From Catenulispora acidiphila DSM 44928 (GTDB lineage Bacteria; Actinomycetota; Actinomycetes; Streptomycetales; Catenulisporaceae): a DNA stretch of 64,000 nt. Both the position numbers and the translations under genes were made by a program. Shown here in pieces: positions 21,492 to 31,264 of this stretch. The stretch spans positions 6,448,001 to 6,512,000 of the forward strand of contig NC_013131.1 in assembly GCF_000024025.1 (NCBI RefSeq), in the 5' to 3' direction. The stretch's first letter is position 1, and each line of letters starts with the position of its first letter. Under the pieces are notes generated by a model. The model saw only the letters and a program-made list of their open reading frames with translations, did not search any database and was not told the DNA's origin.

Positions 21492-23479
21492 TCCTCGTCC
21501 GGCCCGTTCCTGCTCTCTCCCCCGTCCAGGATCTCACCTGTCGCGGCGTTCACAGCACGACTTACCGGAAGCTCTGCGAGCGCCGAGTGGATCTGCCGCG
21601 CGGTGGCAGGCCCGATACCAGGCACTTCAGCGATTTCTGCCACTTGTGCCGCGCGCAGTTTGCGAAGTGTTCCGAAGTGGGCCAACAAGGCTTTGCGCCG
21701 TACTTCCCCCAGACCGGGCACATCGTCCAGGGCGCTGGCGACCATGGACTTGGAGCGCTTCTGCCGGTGGAAGGCGATGCCGAAGCGGTGCGCCTCGTCC
21801 CGGACCCGCTGGAGCATGTACAGGCCCTCGGAGCTGCGCGGGAGCAGGACCGGGTCGTCCTCGTCCGGCAGCCAGACCTCCTCCAGGCGCTTGGCCAGGC
21901 CGACCAGGGTGACGTCGCTGATCTCCAGGTCGGCCAGGGCCCGCGCGGCGGCCGCGACCTGCGGCTGGCCGCCGTCGACGACGACCAGCTGCGGAGGATA
22001 GGAGAATTTCTTGCGATCGCCGATGGTCGCGTCGATCAGCTTCTCCTCCTCCTGTTCCTTCAGGAAGGCCTTGAAGCGGCGGGTGATGACCTCGTGCATG
22101 TTGCGCACGTCGTCGTTGGTGGCGCCGTTCTCATCGGAGCCCTTGATGGTGAAGCGGCGGTACTCGCTCTTGCGCGGCAGACCGTCCTCGAAGACCACCA
22201 TGGAGGCGACGACGTTGGTCCCCTGCAGGTGGGAGATGTCGTAGCACTCGATGCGCAGCGGCGCCTGGTCCATGCCGATGGCGTCGGCGAGTTCCTGCAG
22301 CGCGACCGAGCGCGTGGTCAGGTCCGAGGCGCGGCGGGTCTTGTGCAGCGCGAGGGCCTGCTTGGCGTTCTGCGCGACGGTCTCCATCAGCGCGGCCTTG
22401 TCCCCGCGCTTGGGGATCCGGACCTCGACCTTGGCGCCGCGCCGCGCGGACAGCCATTCCGTTATGGCCTCCACGCTGCCGGGCAGCTCCGGGACCAGGA
22501 TCTCGCGCGGCACGGTCTCGGTGTCGATCCCGGGCTCGCCCTGCTCGGAGCCGTAGAGCTGCTGCATGAAGTGCTCGACCAGGCCGGCGGTGTCGACGTC
22601 CTCGACCCGGTCCACGACCCAGCCGCGCTGCCCCCGGATCCGTCCGCCGCGCACGTGGAACACCTGGACCGCGGCCTCCAGCGGGTCCTCGGACAGCGCG
22701 ATGACGTCGGCGTCGGTCCCGTCGCCGAGTACGACAGCGTTCTTCTCCAGGCTCTGTTTCAGGGCTTGGAGATCGTCGCGCAGGCGGGCCGCCTTCTCGA
22801 ACTCCAGCTCCTTGGCAGCCTCCTTCATCTCCTCTTCCAGACCCCTGATGTAGCGGTCTGTGCGCCCGGCCATGAAGGACACGAAGTCGTCCACGATCTC
22901 CCGGTGCTCCTCGGCGCTGACCCGGCCCACACACGGCGCGGAGCACTTGCCGATGTAGCCCAGCAGGCACGGCCGCCCGGTCTGCGCGGCGCGCTTGAAC
23001 ACCCCGGAGGAGCAGGTCCGGATCGGGAAGACGCGCAGCAGCGAGTCCAGCGTCTCCCGGATCGCCCAGGCGTGGGAGTACGGGCCGAAGTAGCGCACGC
23101 CGGGCCGCTTGGGACCGCGCATGACCTGCGCGCGCGGGAACTCCTCGCCGACCGTGACGGCCAGGGAGGGGTAGGACTTGTCGTCCCGGTATTTGACGTT
23201 GAAGCGCGGCTCGAACTGCTTGATCCAGGTGTACTCCAGCTGCAGCGCCTCGACCTCGGTGGCCACGGTGGTCCACTCCACGCTGGCCGCGGTGGTGACC
23301 ATGGTCTGGGTGCGGACGTGCAGGTTCGCCAGGTCCTGGAAGTAACTGGTCAGGCGCGAGCGGAGGTTCTTGGCCTTGCCGACGTAGATCACCCGGCTGT
23401 GCGGGTCACGGAATTTATAGACGCCGGGCGAGGTCGGGATCTCGCCGGGTTTCGGGCGATAGGTTGCCGGGTCTGCCAC
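21488..23479 (-). CDS. uvrC: excinuclease ABC subunit C
   Basis: 663 residues. Domain order: GIY-YIG nuclease (about 15-95, with PGVYKF and [11 protein letters not shown]), the Cys-containing segment, the UVR/UvrB-binding helix ([27 protein letters not shown] region), the RNase-H-like second nuclease ([21 protein letters not shown]) and tandem helix-hairpin-helix motifs ([28 protein letters not shown]). It makes both incisions in nucleotide excision repair with UvrAB. GTG at 23479 ([13 protein letters not shown]) is preferred; a GTG at 23509 is also in frame and neither has a clear ribosome-binding site, so translation may be leaderless. First gene of uvrC-rapZ-yvcK. Confidence 0.97.
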   Translation of the reverse strand: MADPATYRPKPGEIPTSPGVYKFRDPHSRVIYVGKAKNLRSRLTSYFQDLANLHVRTQTMVTTAASVEWTTVATEVEALQLEYTWIKQFEPRFNVKYRDDKSYPSLAVTVGEEFPRAQVMRGPKRPGVRYFGPYSHAWAIRETLDSLLRVFPIRTCSSGVFKRAAQTGRPCLLGYIGKCSAPCVGRVSAEEHREIVDDFVSFMAGRTDRYIRGLEEEMKEAAKELEFEKAARLRDDLQALKQSLEKNAVVLGDGTDADVIALSEDPLEAAVQVFHVRGGRIRGQRGWVVDRVEDVDTAGLVEHFMQQLYGSEQGEPGIDTETVPREILVPELPGSVEAITEWLSARRGAKVEVRIPKRGDKAALMETVAQNAKQALALHKTRRASDLTTRSVALQELADAIGMDQAPLRIECYDISHLQGTNVVASMVVFEDGLPRKSEYRRFTIKGSDENGATNDDVRNMHEVITRRFKAFLKEQEEEKLIDATIGDRKKFSYPPQLVVVDGGQPQVAAAARALADLEISDVTLVGLAKRLEEVWLPDEDDPVLLPRSSEGLYMLQRVRDEAHRFGIAFHRQKRSKSMVASALDDVPGLGEVRRKALLAHFGTLRKLRAAQVAEIAEVPGIGPATARQIHSALAELPVSRAVNAATGEILDGGESRNGPDEE

Positions 23480-23571
23480 AGGGGAAAGCCTACGCGGCCG
23501 GGGGGACACGACGGGGTGGCTGGTGCCTGTCCGGCGTCTGTCCCCCCGATGCGGGGTTCTGGGTCACCCGC

Positions 23572-24129
23572 TCACAAGCAGACGGGTTCGGTGACGAACT
23601 GCGTGCTCCCCTCGGTCAGCACGCCGACGACACAGCGCGCGGTCGGCGCCATCGGCGCGACCGGCTGGGAGTACGGCCAGGCGAAGGTGTTCTCGCTCTG
23701 CGGGTCGAGCACGAACGCGCCGTTGTCGTCGTCCCCGCCGCCCTTGACCGCGCCGGTCTTGTCGGCCCAGCGCCAGTGGAAGCGCAGGCTGCCGGCGCGC
23801 GGGCCGTCGACCTTGAGGTAGCTGTCGCGGACCATGCTCACGGTGCGCTTGGCCGCGTCGCCGCAGACCTCGACGACCAGCAGGTTCTTGCCCGTGCCGA
23901 GGCGGTGCAGGCCCAGGCCGAGGTAGGTGCCGTGGTCGTGGCACACGGTGATGGCCATCGGCGAGGGAGTCGGGGCGGCGGGCGCGCCGGCGGTGCGGCC
24001 GGGGACGGCGCCGGTACCGGTGGAGCCGGAGCCCGTCCCGCTGGCCGAGACCGGCCCGGCGCCCAACAGCGCCGCCCCGACCAGCGTCATCCCGACGGCG
24101 AGAGCCCTGCGGAACCTGCGGATGCTCAC
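23572..24129 (-). CDS. secreted protein of unknown function
   Basis: 185 residues. A clear signal peptide (MSIRRFRRALAVGMTLVGAA, Ala-rich cleavage region) leads to a Gly/Ser/Thr/Pro linker and a small Cys-containing domain with VCHDHGTYLGLGLHRLG, LKVDGPRAGSLRFHWRW and a C-terminal PVCL. Four Cys could give two disulfides. GTG at 24129 has AAGGGAG at good spacing. I do not recognise the family. It lies between uvrC and the Rieske lipoprotein and ends 92 bases from uvrC, so it may be transcribed towards uvrC. Confidence 0.8.
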   Translation of the reverse strand: MSIRRFRRALAVGMTLVGAALLGAGPVSASGTGSGSTGTGAVPGRTAGAPAAPTPSPMAITVCHDHGTYLGLGLHRLGTGKNLLVVEVCGDAAKRTVSMVRDSYLKVDGPRAGSLRFHWRWADKTGAVKGGGDDDNGAFVLDPQSENTFAWPYSQPVAPMAPTARCVVGVLTEGSTQFVTEPVCL

Positions 24130-24306
24130 TGTGATTGTCTCCCTTGTGCGGTGGTCGGCGACCACGGTCACTAGGGGTATCGGACGCACCGCGCGGGCGC
24201 TGAACAGGGCAGCGGGTCACCCGATCGGGGCGAATGACGGGATGTTTCTTTGTTAGGTGCCGCGACGGTCACCCTTACGCGTCACCGGGTTCCGCCGCGG
24301 CGCATA

Positions 24307-24360
24307 CGCCCTACTTCGCCCGCCCTATTTCGTCTGCCCTACTTTGCCCGCCCTACTTCG
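24307..24360 (-). repeat. 14-bp tandem repeat carrying the Rieske stop codon
   Basis: Four copies of a 14-base unit of the form CGCCCTACTTCGCC. On the minus strand each copy contains the end of the Rieske gene (AAGTAG or AAATAG). The repeat therefore looks like slippage of the gene end into the 3' region. Confidence 0.85.
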
Positions 24361-24832
24361 ACGCGCCGGTGACGTCCACGTTCTCGCCGTTCACCGCGGC
24401 GGTCATCGCCGACAGCGGCGAGGTCGCCGGGCCGTTGATCACCGAGCCGTCCGTCGCGCTGAAGACCGAGCTGTGGCAGGGGCAGACGATCCGGTTGTTC
24501 GTGACGCTGGCGACCGTGCACCCCTGGTGCGTGCACACCGCGGTGAACGCCTTGTACTGCCCGGCCTCCGGCTGCGTCACCACGACCAGGTTCGACTTGT
24601 CGATGTAGCCGCCGCCGACCGGCACCGAGGACACCGGCACGGACACCGAGCCGTTGCCGCTGCCGCTGCCGCTGCCGCCGCCGCTCCCGGAGGACGAACT
24701 CTTCGACGACGAGCTGCTGGCGCACGCCGCGACCGTGCCCACCCCGGCCACCGGCACCGCGACCAGAGCGGCGGCCTTCATGACGGACCGGCGGCCCGGT
24801 CCCGACTCCTCGACCTCAACGTGATCAGACAT
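24353..24832 (-). CDS. Rieske [2Fe-2S] lipoprotein
   Basis: 159 residues. The twin Arg in GRRSVMKAAALVA followed by a hydrophobic stretch and VAAC suggests a Tat-type lipoprotein signal. A Ser/Gly spacer leads to a small Rieske domain with both cluster boxes, CTHQGC and CPCHSS, each supplying Cys and His. It would sit on the outer face of the membrane as an electron-transfer protein; the redox partner is unknown. Related proteins lie between uvrC and uvrA in Streptomyces. ATG at 24832 is used; the longer frame upstream lacks a signal-like start. The stop lies in a 14-bp tandem repeat. Confidence 0.93.
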   Translation of the reverse strand: MSDHVEVEESGPGRRSVMKAAALVAVPVAGVGTVAACASSSSSKSSSSGSGGGSGSGSGNGSVSVPVSSVPVGGGYIDKSNLVVVTQPEAGQYKAFTAVCTHQGCTVASVTNNRIVCPCHSSVFSATDGSVINGPATSPLSAMTAAVNGENVDVTGASK

Positions 24833-24928
24833 GGGCAGTAGTCCATCATGCCCGTCTGTGAGAATTCTTTGAGGCTCCGCCCTACGGCGTCTGCGCGCCG
24901 GGAAAGGGCATCTGAGCAGGGAAGACGA

Positions 24929-24966
24929 CGGGCCCGCACCGATCGTCACCGATCAGTGCGGGCCCG
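24929..24966 (-). terminator. hairpin after uvrA
   Basis: An 11-bp perfect stem (24929-24939 with 24956-24966) with a 16-base loop, 30 bases past the uvrA stop. No T-run follows. Confidence 0.7.
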
Positions 24967-24996
24967 AGATCGCCGCTGTAGCTTGTTCGCCGCGCT

Positions 24997-27900
24997 CTAC
25001 TTCTTCGCTGCGGCCTTCTTGGCCGGCACCTTCTTGGCGGCCGCCGACTTGGCCACTGTCTTGGCTACTGCTGTCTTGGCCACCGACTTGGCCGCCGCCG
25101 GAGCCTTCGCGTTCGACGCCGCCGCCGTCTTGGCCGCCGGTGTCCGGCCGGCCGCCGTCTTCTTCTTCGCTGCCGCGCCGGCGCTCGCGGCCGCCGCGGC
25201 CTTCGGCGCGTTGCTCCGCTTCGCCGCCTCGATCGCCTTGGCGACCTTCGGCTTGCGCGCCTGCGCCGCGGTCAGCGCGGCGGTCGCGGCGTTCGCCTCG
25301 CCGTGCAGGATCGGCTCCAGGAAGCGGCCGGTGTGGCTGTCCGCGACCTTCGCCACGTCCTCCGGCGTGCCCTCGGCGACCACGATGCCGCCGCCGCGCC
25401 CACCCTCCGGACCCATGTCGACCAGCCAGTCGGCGGTCTTGATGACGTCCAGGTTGTGCTCGATCACGATCACCGAGTTGCCCTGGTCCACCAGCCGCTG
25501 CAGGACCCCGAGGAGCTTGTTGATGTCCTCGAAGTGCAGGCCGGTGGTCGGCTCGTCCAACACGTAGACCGTGCGGCCGGTGGCCCGGCGCTTGAGCTCG
25601 GCGGCCAGCTTCACGCGCTGCGCCTCGCCGCCGGACAGCGTCGTCGCCGACTGCCCCAGGCGCACGTAGCCCAGGCCGACGTCGACGAGGGTCTGCATGT
25701 GCCGGGAGATCGCCGGGACGGCCTCGAAGAACTCCGCGGCCTCCTCGATCGGCATGTCCAGGACCTCGCCGATGTTCTTGCCCTTGAAGTGGACCTCCAG
25801 GGTCTCCCGGTTGTAGCGCGCGCCGTGGCAGACCTCGCAGGGCACGTACACGTCAGGGAGGAAGTTCATCTCGATCTTGATCGTGCCGTCGCCCTGGCAG
25901 TTCTCGCAGCGCCCGCCCTTGACGTTGAAGGAGAACCGGCCCGGCTGGTAGCCGCGGACTTTGGCCTCGGTGGTGTTCGCGAACAGCTTGCGGATGTGGT
26001 CGAACACGCCGGTGTAGGTGGCCGGGTTGGAGCGCGGGGTGCGGCCGATCGGCGACTGGTCGACGTGCACGACCTTGTCCAGCAGGTCCACGCCGTCCAC
26101 CCGGGTGTGCCGGCCGGGCACGGTGCGCGCGCCGTTGAGCTCGCGGGCCAGCGTGGAGTACAGGATGTCGTTGACCAGGGTGGACTTGCCCGAGCCGGAC
26201 ACGCCGGTGACCGCGACGAAGACGCCGAGCGGGAAGGCGACGTCGATGTCGCGCAGGTTGTTCTCCCGCGCGCCGCGCACCACCAGCTGCCGCTTCTTGT
26301 CGATCGGCCGGCGCATCGCCGGGATCTCGATCCGGCGCCGCCCGGAGACGTACTGGCCGGTCAGGGAGTCCTCGGAGGCCAGCAGGTCCTCCACGGTCCC
26401 GGAGACCACGACCTGCCCGCCGTGCTCGCCGGCGCCCGGGCCGATGTCCACGACCCAGTCGGCGATGGCGATGGTGTCCTCGTCGTGCTCCACCACGATC
26501 AGGGTGTTGCCCAGGTCGCGCAGCCGGATCAGGGTCTCGATCAGCCGGTGGTTGTCGCGCTGGTGCAGCCCGATGGAGGGCTCGTCGAGCACGTACAGCA
26601 CGCCGGTCAGGCCCGAGCCGATCTGCGTGGCCAGCCGGATGCGCTGGGCCTCACCTCCCGCCAGGGTGGCGCTGGCGCGGTCCAGCGAGAGGTAGTCCAG
26701 CCCGACGTCGACCAGGAACTGCAGGCGCTCGTTGACCTCCTTGAGCACCCGCGCGGCGATCTGCGCCTCGCGGTCGGTGAGGGTCAGCTCCCGCAGATAC
26801 TGCGCGCACTCCCCCACCGGCAGCGCCGCGATCTCGTCGATCGAGCGGCCGCCCTCGGAGCGCTCGCCGCCGAGGGTGACGGCGCGGATGACCGGCTTGA
26901 GGCGGGTGCCGTCACAGGCCTCGCACGGGACCTCGCGCATGTAGCCGGCCAGGCGCTCGCGCGCGCTGTCGCTGTCGGACTCGGCGTAGCGCCGGGTGAT
27001 CCAGGGCTTGACGCCCTCGTAGGTGGTCTCCCACGCGCGCTTGGAGCCGTGCCGGTTGGTGTAGCGGACCGTGATCTTCTTCTTGTAGCCCTCGAGGACG
27101 ACCTTCTGGGCCTTCGCCGGGATCCGCCCCCACGGCGTGTCCATGGTGAAGCCGATCTCCTGGCCGAGCGAGGTGAGCACGTGGCCGAACCACTGCGAGC
27201 CCATGGAGGGGTTGCCCCAGACCGTGACCGCGCCTTCGGCCAGGCTCTTGTCCGGGTCCGGGATCACCAGCTCGGTGTCCACCTCCAGCTTCACGCCCAG
27301 GCCCGAGCAGGTCGGGCAGGCGCCGAAGGGGGAGTTGAAGGAGAACGAGCGCGGCTCGAGCTCCTCGAAGGACAGGTCGTCGTAGACGCAGTACAGGTGC
27401 TCGGAGTACATGCGCTCGCGGTTCGGGTCGTCCTCGGCGAGGTCGACGAACTCCAGCGTGATCATGCCGCCGCCGAGCTGCAGCGCGGTCTCCACCGAGT
27501 CGGTCAGCCGGCGCTTCGCGCTGGCCTTGACCGAGAGCCGGTCCACCACCACCTCGATGGTGTGCTTCTCCTGCTTCTTCAGCGTCGGCGCCTCGGTCAG
27601 CTGCACCACCACGCCGTCGACGCGGGCCCGGCTGAAGCCCTTGGCCTGCAGCTCGCCGAACAGGTCGACGTACTCGCCCTTGCGCTCGCGGACCACCGGC
27701 GCCAGGACCTGGAAGCGGGTGCCCTCCTCCAGCTCCAGGACGCGGTCCACGATCTGCTGCGGGCTCTGCCGGGCGATCGGGCGCCCGCAGACCGGGCAGT
27801 GCGGACGGCCGGCGCGCGCGTAGAGCAGGCGCAGGTAGTCGTACACCTCGGTGATGGTCCCCACGGTCGACCGCGGGTTCTTCGAGGTGGACTTCTGGTC

Positions 27901-28155
27901 GATCGACACCGCAGGGGACAACCCCTCGATGAAGTCGACGTCGGGCTTGTCCATCTGCCCGAGGAACTGGCGGGCGTACGCCGACAGCGACTCCACGTAT
28001 CGCCGCTGGCCCTCAGCGAAGATCGTGTCGAACGCCAGCGAGGACTTGCCCGAGCCGGACAAGCCGGTGAACACGATAAGGGCGTCCCGGGGGAGGTCTA
28101 CCGAGACGTCCTTGAGGTTGTGCTCCCGCGCGCCGCGGACGATCAGCCGATCCAC
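24997..28155 (-). CDS. uvrA: excinuclease ABC subunit A with Lys/Ala-rich tail
   Basis: 1052 residues. Two ABC ATPase modules with Walker [15 protein letters not shown] and [14 protein letters not shown], signature LAGGEAQRI and LSGGEAQRV, and zinc modules CPVCG...CEACDG and CENCQGDG...CEVCHG are all in the expected order. UvrA is the damage-recognition ATPase of nucleotide excision repair. GTG at 28155 is preceded by AGGAAGG. The last 100 residues after GRFLEPIL are a low-complexity Lys/Ala/Thr tail that looks like a histone H1-type or HupS-type DNA-binding tail. It is not part of the usual UvrA core. Divergent from the mycothiol-family gene. Confidence 0.97.
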   Translation of the reverse strand: MDRLIVRGAREHNLKDVSVDLPRDALIVFTGLSGSGKSSLAFDTIFAEGQRRYVESLSAYARQFLGQMDKPDVDFIEGLSPAVSIDQKSTSKNPRSTVGTITEVYDYLRLLYARAGRPHCPVCGRPIARQSPQQIVDRVLELEEGTRFQVLAPVVRERKGEYVDLFGELQAKGFSRARVDGVVVQLTEAPTLKKQEKHTIEVVVDRLSVKASAKRRLTDSVETALQLGGGMITLEFVDLAEDDPNRERMYSEHLYCVYDDLSFEELEPRSFSFNSPFGACPTCSGLGVKLEVDTELVIPDPDKSLAEGAVTVWGNPSMGSQWFGHVLTSLGQEIGFTMDTPWGRIPAKAQKVVLEGYKKKITVRYTNRHGSKRAWETTYEGVKPWITRRYAESDSDSARERLAGYMREVPCEACDGTRLKPVIRAVTLGGERSEGGRSIDEIAALPVGECAQYLRELTLTDREAQIAARVLKEVNERLQFLVDVGLDYLSLDRASATLAGGEAQRIRLATQIGSGLTGVLYVLDEPSIGLHQRDNHRLIETLIRLRDLGNTLIVVEHDEDTIAIADWVVDIGPGAGEHGGQVVVSGTVEDLLASEDSLTGQYVSGRRRIEIPAMRRPIDKKRQLVVRGARENNLRDIDVAFPLGVFVAVTGVSGSGKSTLVNDILYSTLARELNGARTVPGRHTRVDGVDLLDKVVHVDQSPIGRTPRSNPATYTGVFDHIRKLFANTTEAKVRGYQPGRFSFNVKGGRCENCQGDGTIKIEMNFLPDVYVPCEVCHGARYNRETLEVHFKGKNIGEVLDMPIEEAAEFFEAVPAISRHMQTLVDVGLGYVRLGQSATTLSGGEAQRVKLAAELKRRATGRTVYVLDEPTTGLHFEDINKLLGVLQRLVDQGNSVIVIEHNLDVIKTADWLVDMGPEGGRGGGIVVAEGTPEDVAKVADSHTGRFLEPILHGEANAATAALTAAQARKPKVAKAIEAAKRSNAPKAAAAASAGAAAKKKTAAGRTPAAKTAAASNAKAPAAAKSVAKTAVAKTVAKSAAAKKVPAKKAAAKK

Positions 28156-28326
28156 TAGTGCAACCTTCCTGAAGACATGACTCGCACTGATGCTAGACGG
28201 GGGCTCTGACAAGTTCGGGTTTCCGCCTCCGACACCGGGAAATCCGTATCGGCTCTCGCAGATCCCCGAGGCGACACTTCAAGACCGGTGTGGCACCAGG
28301 GCCCCGGGTACGGAAGAGTTACCGCC

Positions 28327-29097
28327 GTGACCGAATCACCGACCATCCCCGCCTCCTTCGACGCCGCCGCGGGCCTCGAGCAGATCACCGAGGCCACCGC
28401 GCACCTGCTGGCGACCGTCGCCGATCTCACCGACGACGACCTGCGCGCGCCCTCCTTGTGCGAGGGCTGGACGCGCGGCCATGTGCTGACGCACATCGCC
28501 CGCAACGCCGACGGCCTGTCCAACATGCTCAACACCGCGGCGACCGGTGAGGTCACGCCGATGTACGCATCCGATGCCAAGCGCAACGCCGACGTCGAGG
28601 CCGGCTCTTCCCGGCCGGTCGCGGAGCAGGTGGCGGACCTGCGGGAGTCCGCCGGACGCTTCGCCGAGGCCTACGCCGCCGCCCAGGCCGCGGGCCGCTG
28701 GGACACCCCGGTGTACCGGACGCCGGGTGCGACACCGTACCCGGCCCACCTGGTGCCCGCCAAACGGCTCGGCGAGGTCCTGATCCACCACGTCGACCTG
28801 GACCTGGACTTCACCCCGGCGCACTGGTCGGACGCCTTCACCGACCAGTGGTTCGCCGACACCCTGGCCCGCTTCCAGGACCGGGACGACTTCCCCGCGC
28901 TGCGCCTGGACGCCGAGGAGGAGGACCACGTCTACGGCGTGAAGGCGGCGCCGCACGACCGCGGCGTGGTGGTGGTGCGCGGACCCAAGCGCGCGCTGCT
29001 GGCCTGGCTGCTCGGCCGCGCCGGCGGCGACGGACTGGTCGCGGTGATCCCGGCCGGCGGCCGCGGACCGCTGCCGAAGCTGCCGGCCTGGGCCTGA
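28327..29097 (+). CDS. maleylpyruvate-isomerase family, mycothiol-dependent enzyme
   Basis: 256 residues with the DinB-like four-helix MDMPI_N domain: LCEGWTRGHVLTHIARNADGL near the start and LIHHVDLDLDF in the middle, supplying the three His metal ligands typical of mycothiol-dependent isomerases and transferases. The C-terminal part matches the MDMPI_C/SCP2-like domain (RGPKRALLAWLLGRAGG). The acceptor substrate is unknown. GTG at 28327 is chosen; the frame is open further upstream to 28288 without a better start. It is followed nine bases later by a metallo-hydrolase gene, probably in one operon, a pairing also seen near uvrA in Streptomyces. Confidence 0.9.
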   Translation: MTESPTIPASFDAAAGLEQITEATAHLLATVADLTDDDLRAPSLCEGWTRGHVLTHIARNADGLSNMLNTAATGEVTPMYASDAKRNADVEAGSSRPVAEQVADLRESAGRFAEAYAAAQAAGRWDTPVYRTPGATPYPAHLVPAKRLGEVLIHHVDLDLDFTPAHWSDAFTDQWFADTLARFQDRDDFPALRLDAEEEDHVYGVKAAPHDRGVVVVRGPKRALLAWLLGRAGGDGLVAVIPAGGRGPLPKLPAWA

Positions 29098-29106
29098 GGG
29101 ACGCCG

Positions 29107-29715
29107 ATGACGTACCACGGCATCGTCCACGCCGGCGGCCCGCCGGCCGTCCACGAACTCGCGCAGCTGATCGTCACCAAGATCGCGGTCGGCCCGCACG
29201 CCGCGAACTGCTACCTCCTGCGCGACCGCCTCACCGGCGAGCAGCTCCTCATCGACGCCGCCGACGACGCCCCAGTCCTGATCCAGCTGGTCAACGGCGA
29301 CCTCGCGGCCGTGATCACCACCCACCCCCACCGCGACCACTGGCGCGCCCTCGCCGAGGTGGCGGCAGCCACCGGCGCGGCGACGATGGCCGGCACCCAC
29401 GACACCGGCGCCATCGAGGTCCCCACCACAGTGCCCCTGGCCGACGGCGACAAGATCCCCCTCGGCCGCTCCCACCTGACAGCCATGCATCTGGCCGGCG
29501 ACACCCCCGGCGCTCTGGCCCTGCTGTACGACGATCCCAAGGGGCATCCGCACCTGTTCACCGGCGACTGCCTGACCGGCGCCGAGCCGCACGCGCCGAA
29601 GCCGGCCGAGCTGCTGACCGGCGCCCTGGCCGCGCTACCGGACGAGACGTGGGTGTACCCGGCGCGGGGGAACGACTCGACGCTGGGCGCGGAGCGGGGC
29701 GGGTTGGGAGTTTAG
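29107..29715 (+). CDS. MBL-fold hydrolase, partly decayed copy
   Basis: 202 residues of the glyoxalase II-like metallo-beta-lactamase fold. It keeps the first metal motif HPHRDH (His73, His75, Asp77, His78) and GDC (Asp154), but two ligands present in the next gene are changed: GDTPGA instead of GHTPGS (Asp132 for His) and PARG instead of PGHG (Arg187 for His). A block of about 15 residues after GDCL is also missing. It therefore probably binds one metal at most and may be inactive or altered. ATG at 29107 follows GAGGG. It is a tandem paralogue of the gene at 29828. Confidence 0.9.
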   Translation: MTYHGIVHAGGPPAVHELAQLIVTKIAVGPHAANCYLLRDRLTGEQLLIDAADDAPVLIQLVNGDLAAVITTHPHRDHWRALAEVAAATGAATMAGTHDTGAIEVPTTVPLADGDKIPLGRSHLTAMHLAGDTPGALALLYDDPKGHPHLFTGDCLTGAEPHAPKPAELLTGALAALPDETWVYPARGNDSTLGAERGGLGV

Positions 29716-29827
29716 GGCTGCGGGCTCGGGCTGCCGCTGCTGCCTTGTTGGGAGGTGATGGCGGCGGCCCGGTCTGTTTCGCTTCAGTTACACCTATACA
29801 TCCCCCAATTCCAATGAATGGACCGGC

Positions 29828-30484
29828 ATGCCCGACTACACCGGCGAAGTCACCCAGGGCGGCCCGCCCGCCGTCCGCGACCTGCCCGCACTGACCATCA
29901 CCAAGGTCTCGGTGGGCCCGGCGGACAACAACGCCTACCTCCTGCGGAGCAAGAGCACCGGCGCCAGCGTCCTGATCGACGCCGCCAACGAGGCACCCAC
30001 CCTCCTGGCCCTGATCCCCGACGGCCTCCAGGCGATCATCACCACCCACCGCCACGGCGACCACTGGCAAGCCCTGGCAGCCGTCACCACCGCCACCGGA
30101 GCCCCCACCTACGCAGGCCGCGCCGACGCACCAGCCATCCCCGTCCCCACCACCACCCCGGTCGACGACGGCGACACCCTCCACATCGACGACATCGAAC
30201 TCACCGCCATCCACCTGGTCGGCCACACCCCCGGCAGCATCGCCCTGCTCTACCAGGTCCCCACCGGCACCCCCCACTTGTTCACCGGCGACTGCCTCTT
30301 CCCCGGCGGCGTCGGCAACACCTTCGGCGACAGCAAGGCCTTCACCACGCTGTACGACGGCGTCGTGACAAAGATCTTCGACCGCCTCCCCGACGACACC
30401 TGGGTCTACCCCGGCCACGGCAAGGACACGACGCTGGGCGCGGAGCGTCCGCAGCTGGCGGAGTGGCGCAAGCGGGGTTGGTAG
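29828..30484 (+). CDS. MBL-fold metallo-hydrolase (intact copy)
   Basis: 218 residues with a full glyoxalase II-type ligand set: HRHGDH (His74, His76, Asp78, His79), GHTPGS (His133), GDCLFPGG (Asp155) and PGHG (His197). It should bind two metals and hydrolyse a thioester, phosphodiester or similar bond; the substrate is not evident. It shares the N-terminal GGPPAV and C-terminal TLGAER blocks with the preceding copy, so the two arose by tandem duplication. The mycothiol context makes a mycothiol thioesterase plausible, but this is inference. 112 bases separate the copies, so it may have its own promoter. Confidence 0.92.
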   Translation: MPDYTGEVTQGGPPAVRDLPALTITKVSVGPADNNAYLLRSKSTGASVLIDAANEAPTLLALIPDGLQAIITTHRHGDHWQALAAVTTATGAPTYAGRADAPAIPVPTTTPVDDGDTLHIDDIELTAIHLVGHTPGSIALLYQVPTGTPHLFTGDCLFPGGVGNTFGDSKAFTTLYDGVVTKIFDRLPDDTWVYPGHGKDTTLGAERPQLAEWRKRGW

Positions 30485-30511
30485 CCGGCAGCCGCGAACC
30501 CCAATCGCGGT

Positions 30512-30555
30512 ATTGACAATCGGTGATGACTCAGATCGTTTCGGTAACGATCTGA
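30512..30555 (+). promoter_or_regulatory. TTGACA followed by an 11-bp inverted repeat
   Basis: TTGACA at 30512-30517 is a consensus -35 box. Downstream lies the palindrome CTCAGATCGTT/AACGATCTGAG (30529-30539 and 30545-30555) with a five-base loop and no T-run. It may be the operator of the small membrane-protein gene at 30638 or the 3' hairpin of the preceding gene. Confidence 0.5.
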
Positions 30556-30637
30556 GCCGACCGGCCGGTAGCAGCCGGGAGGTCGCCGTACCGTGGCGCT
30601 GTCGCACGGGGGATCAAAACATTCCTTGGGGGGAATC

Positions 30638-31210
30638 ATGGATCAACGCGACACGCAATCAGGGCTGCCATTCGGCACGCCGTCCGACGAACCGCCTCAG
30701 CCCGCGCCGTCCTACGCACCGCCGTACGCACCACCGCAGCGCGCATCGTTCTACGTTCCGCCGCAGCGGATGGCGGACAAGCCGACCGTCCGGCGCCGCA
30801 CCGCGATCATCGGCAGCGCCGGAGGCCTGGTCCTCGGCATCGCCATCGGCGCCGCCGGAGGCGGCACCGCGAAGACCGGCGACACCGCGGCCGGTACGCC
30901 GCCGGCGGCGAAGACGACCGCGGCACCGATACCGACGGTGGTGTTCTCGACCTCTGGCAACGGCATCAAGAAGACCGCGAGCTTCACCACCGGGCCCGAA
31001 TGGTTCGTCACGTACACGTTCGACTGCTCCAACGAGTACGGCGGCAAGGGAAACTTCATCCTCGGCGTGGACACCGACTTCGGCGGCGACCTCGCCGACT
31101 CACTCGCGGCCGAGGGTGGCGACACCAGCTACGAGCATGGCAACCCAGGCTCGCACTACCTGTCAGTGAACTCGGAATGCGACTGGACGTTGAAGGTGAG
31201 CAACGACTGA
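30638..31210 (+). CDS. membrane-anchored protein of unknown function
   Basis: 190 residues. A Pro-rich cytoplasmic N-terminus (about 1-50, PSYAPPYAPP-like) is followed by RRRTAIIGSAGGLVLGIAIGAA, a single membrane helix, then a Thr/Ala linker and an extracellular domain of about 100 residues with two Cys (FDCSNEYGG and NSECDWTLKV). The layout is common for actinobacterial surface proteins of unknown role that end with this type of Cys-pair beta domain. ATG at 30638 has a GGGGGG ribosome-binding site. It is convergent with the kinase gene across a shared terminator. Confidence 0.8.
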   Translation: MDQRDTQSGLPFGTPSDEPPQPAPSYAPPYAPPQRASFYVPPQRMADKPTVRRRTAIIGSAGGLVLGIAIGAAGGGTAKTGDTAAGTPPAAKTTAAPIPTVVFSTSGNGIKKTASFTTGPEWFVTYTFDCSNEYGGKGNFILGVDTDFGGDLADSLAAEGGDTSYEHGNPGSHYLSVNSECDWTLKVSND

Positions 31211-31227
31211 CCGCTCCCGCGAACAAC

Positions 31228-31259
31228 GGCCCGGCCACCCCTCTCCGGGTGGCCGGGCC
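31228..31259. terminator. bidirectional terminator
   Basis: A perfect 13-bp stem (31228-31240 with 31247-31259) with loop CTCTCC between two convergent genes. Confidence 0.85.
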
Positions 31260-31264
31260 TCACC

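Noticed and set aside
21587-23821. 744-codon frame antisense to uvrC
   Set aside because: Same GC effect; composition is that of a mirrored coding strand.
25303-28158. 951-codon frame antisense to uvrA
   Set aside because: It mirrors uvrA codon structure and matches no protein family I know; the sense gene is certain.
28288-28326. Earlier start for the mycothiol-family enzyme
   Set aside because: The added residues (from GTG 28288) do not resemble the family, and the GTG at 28327 fits better.
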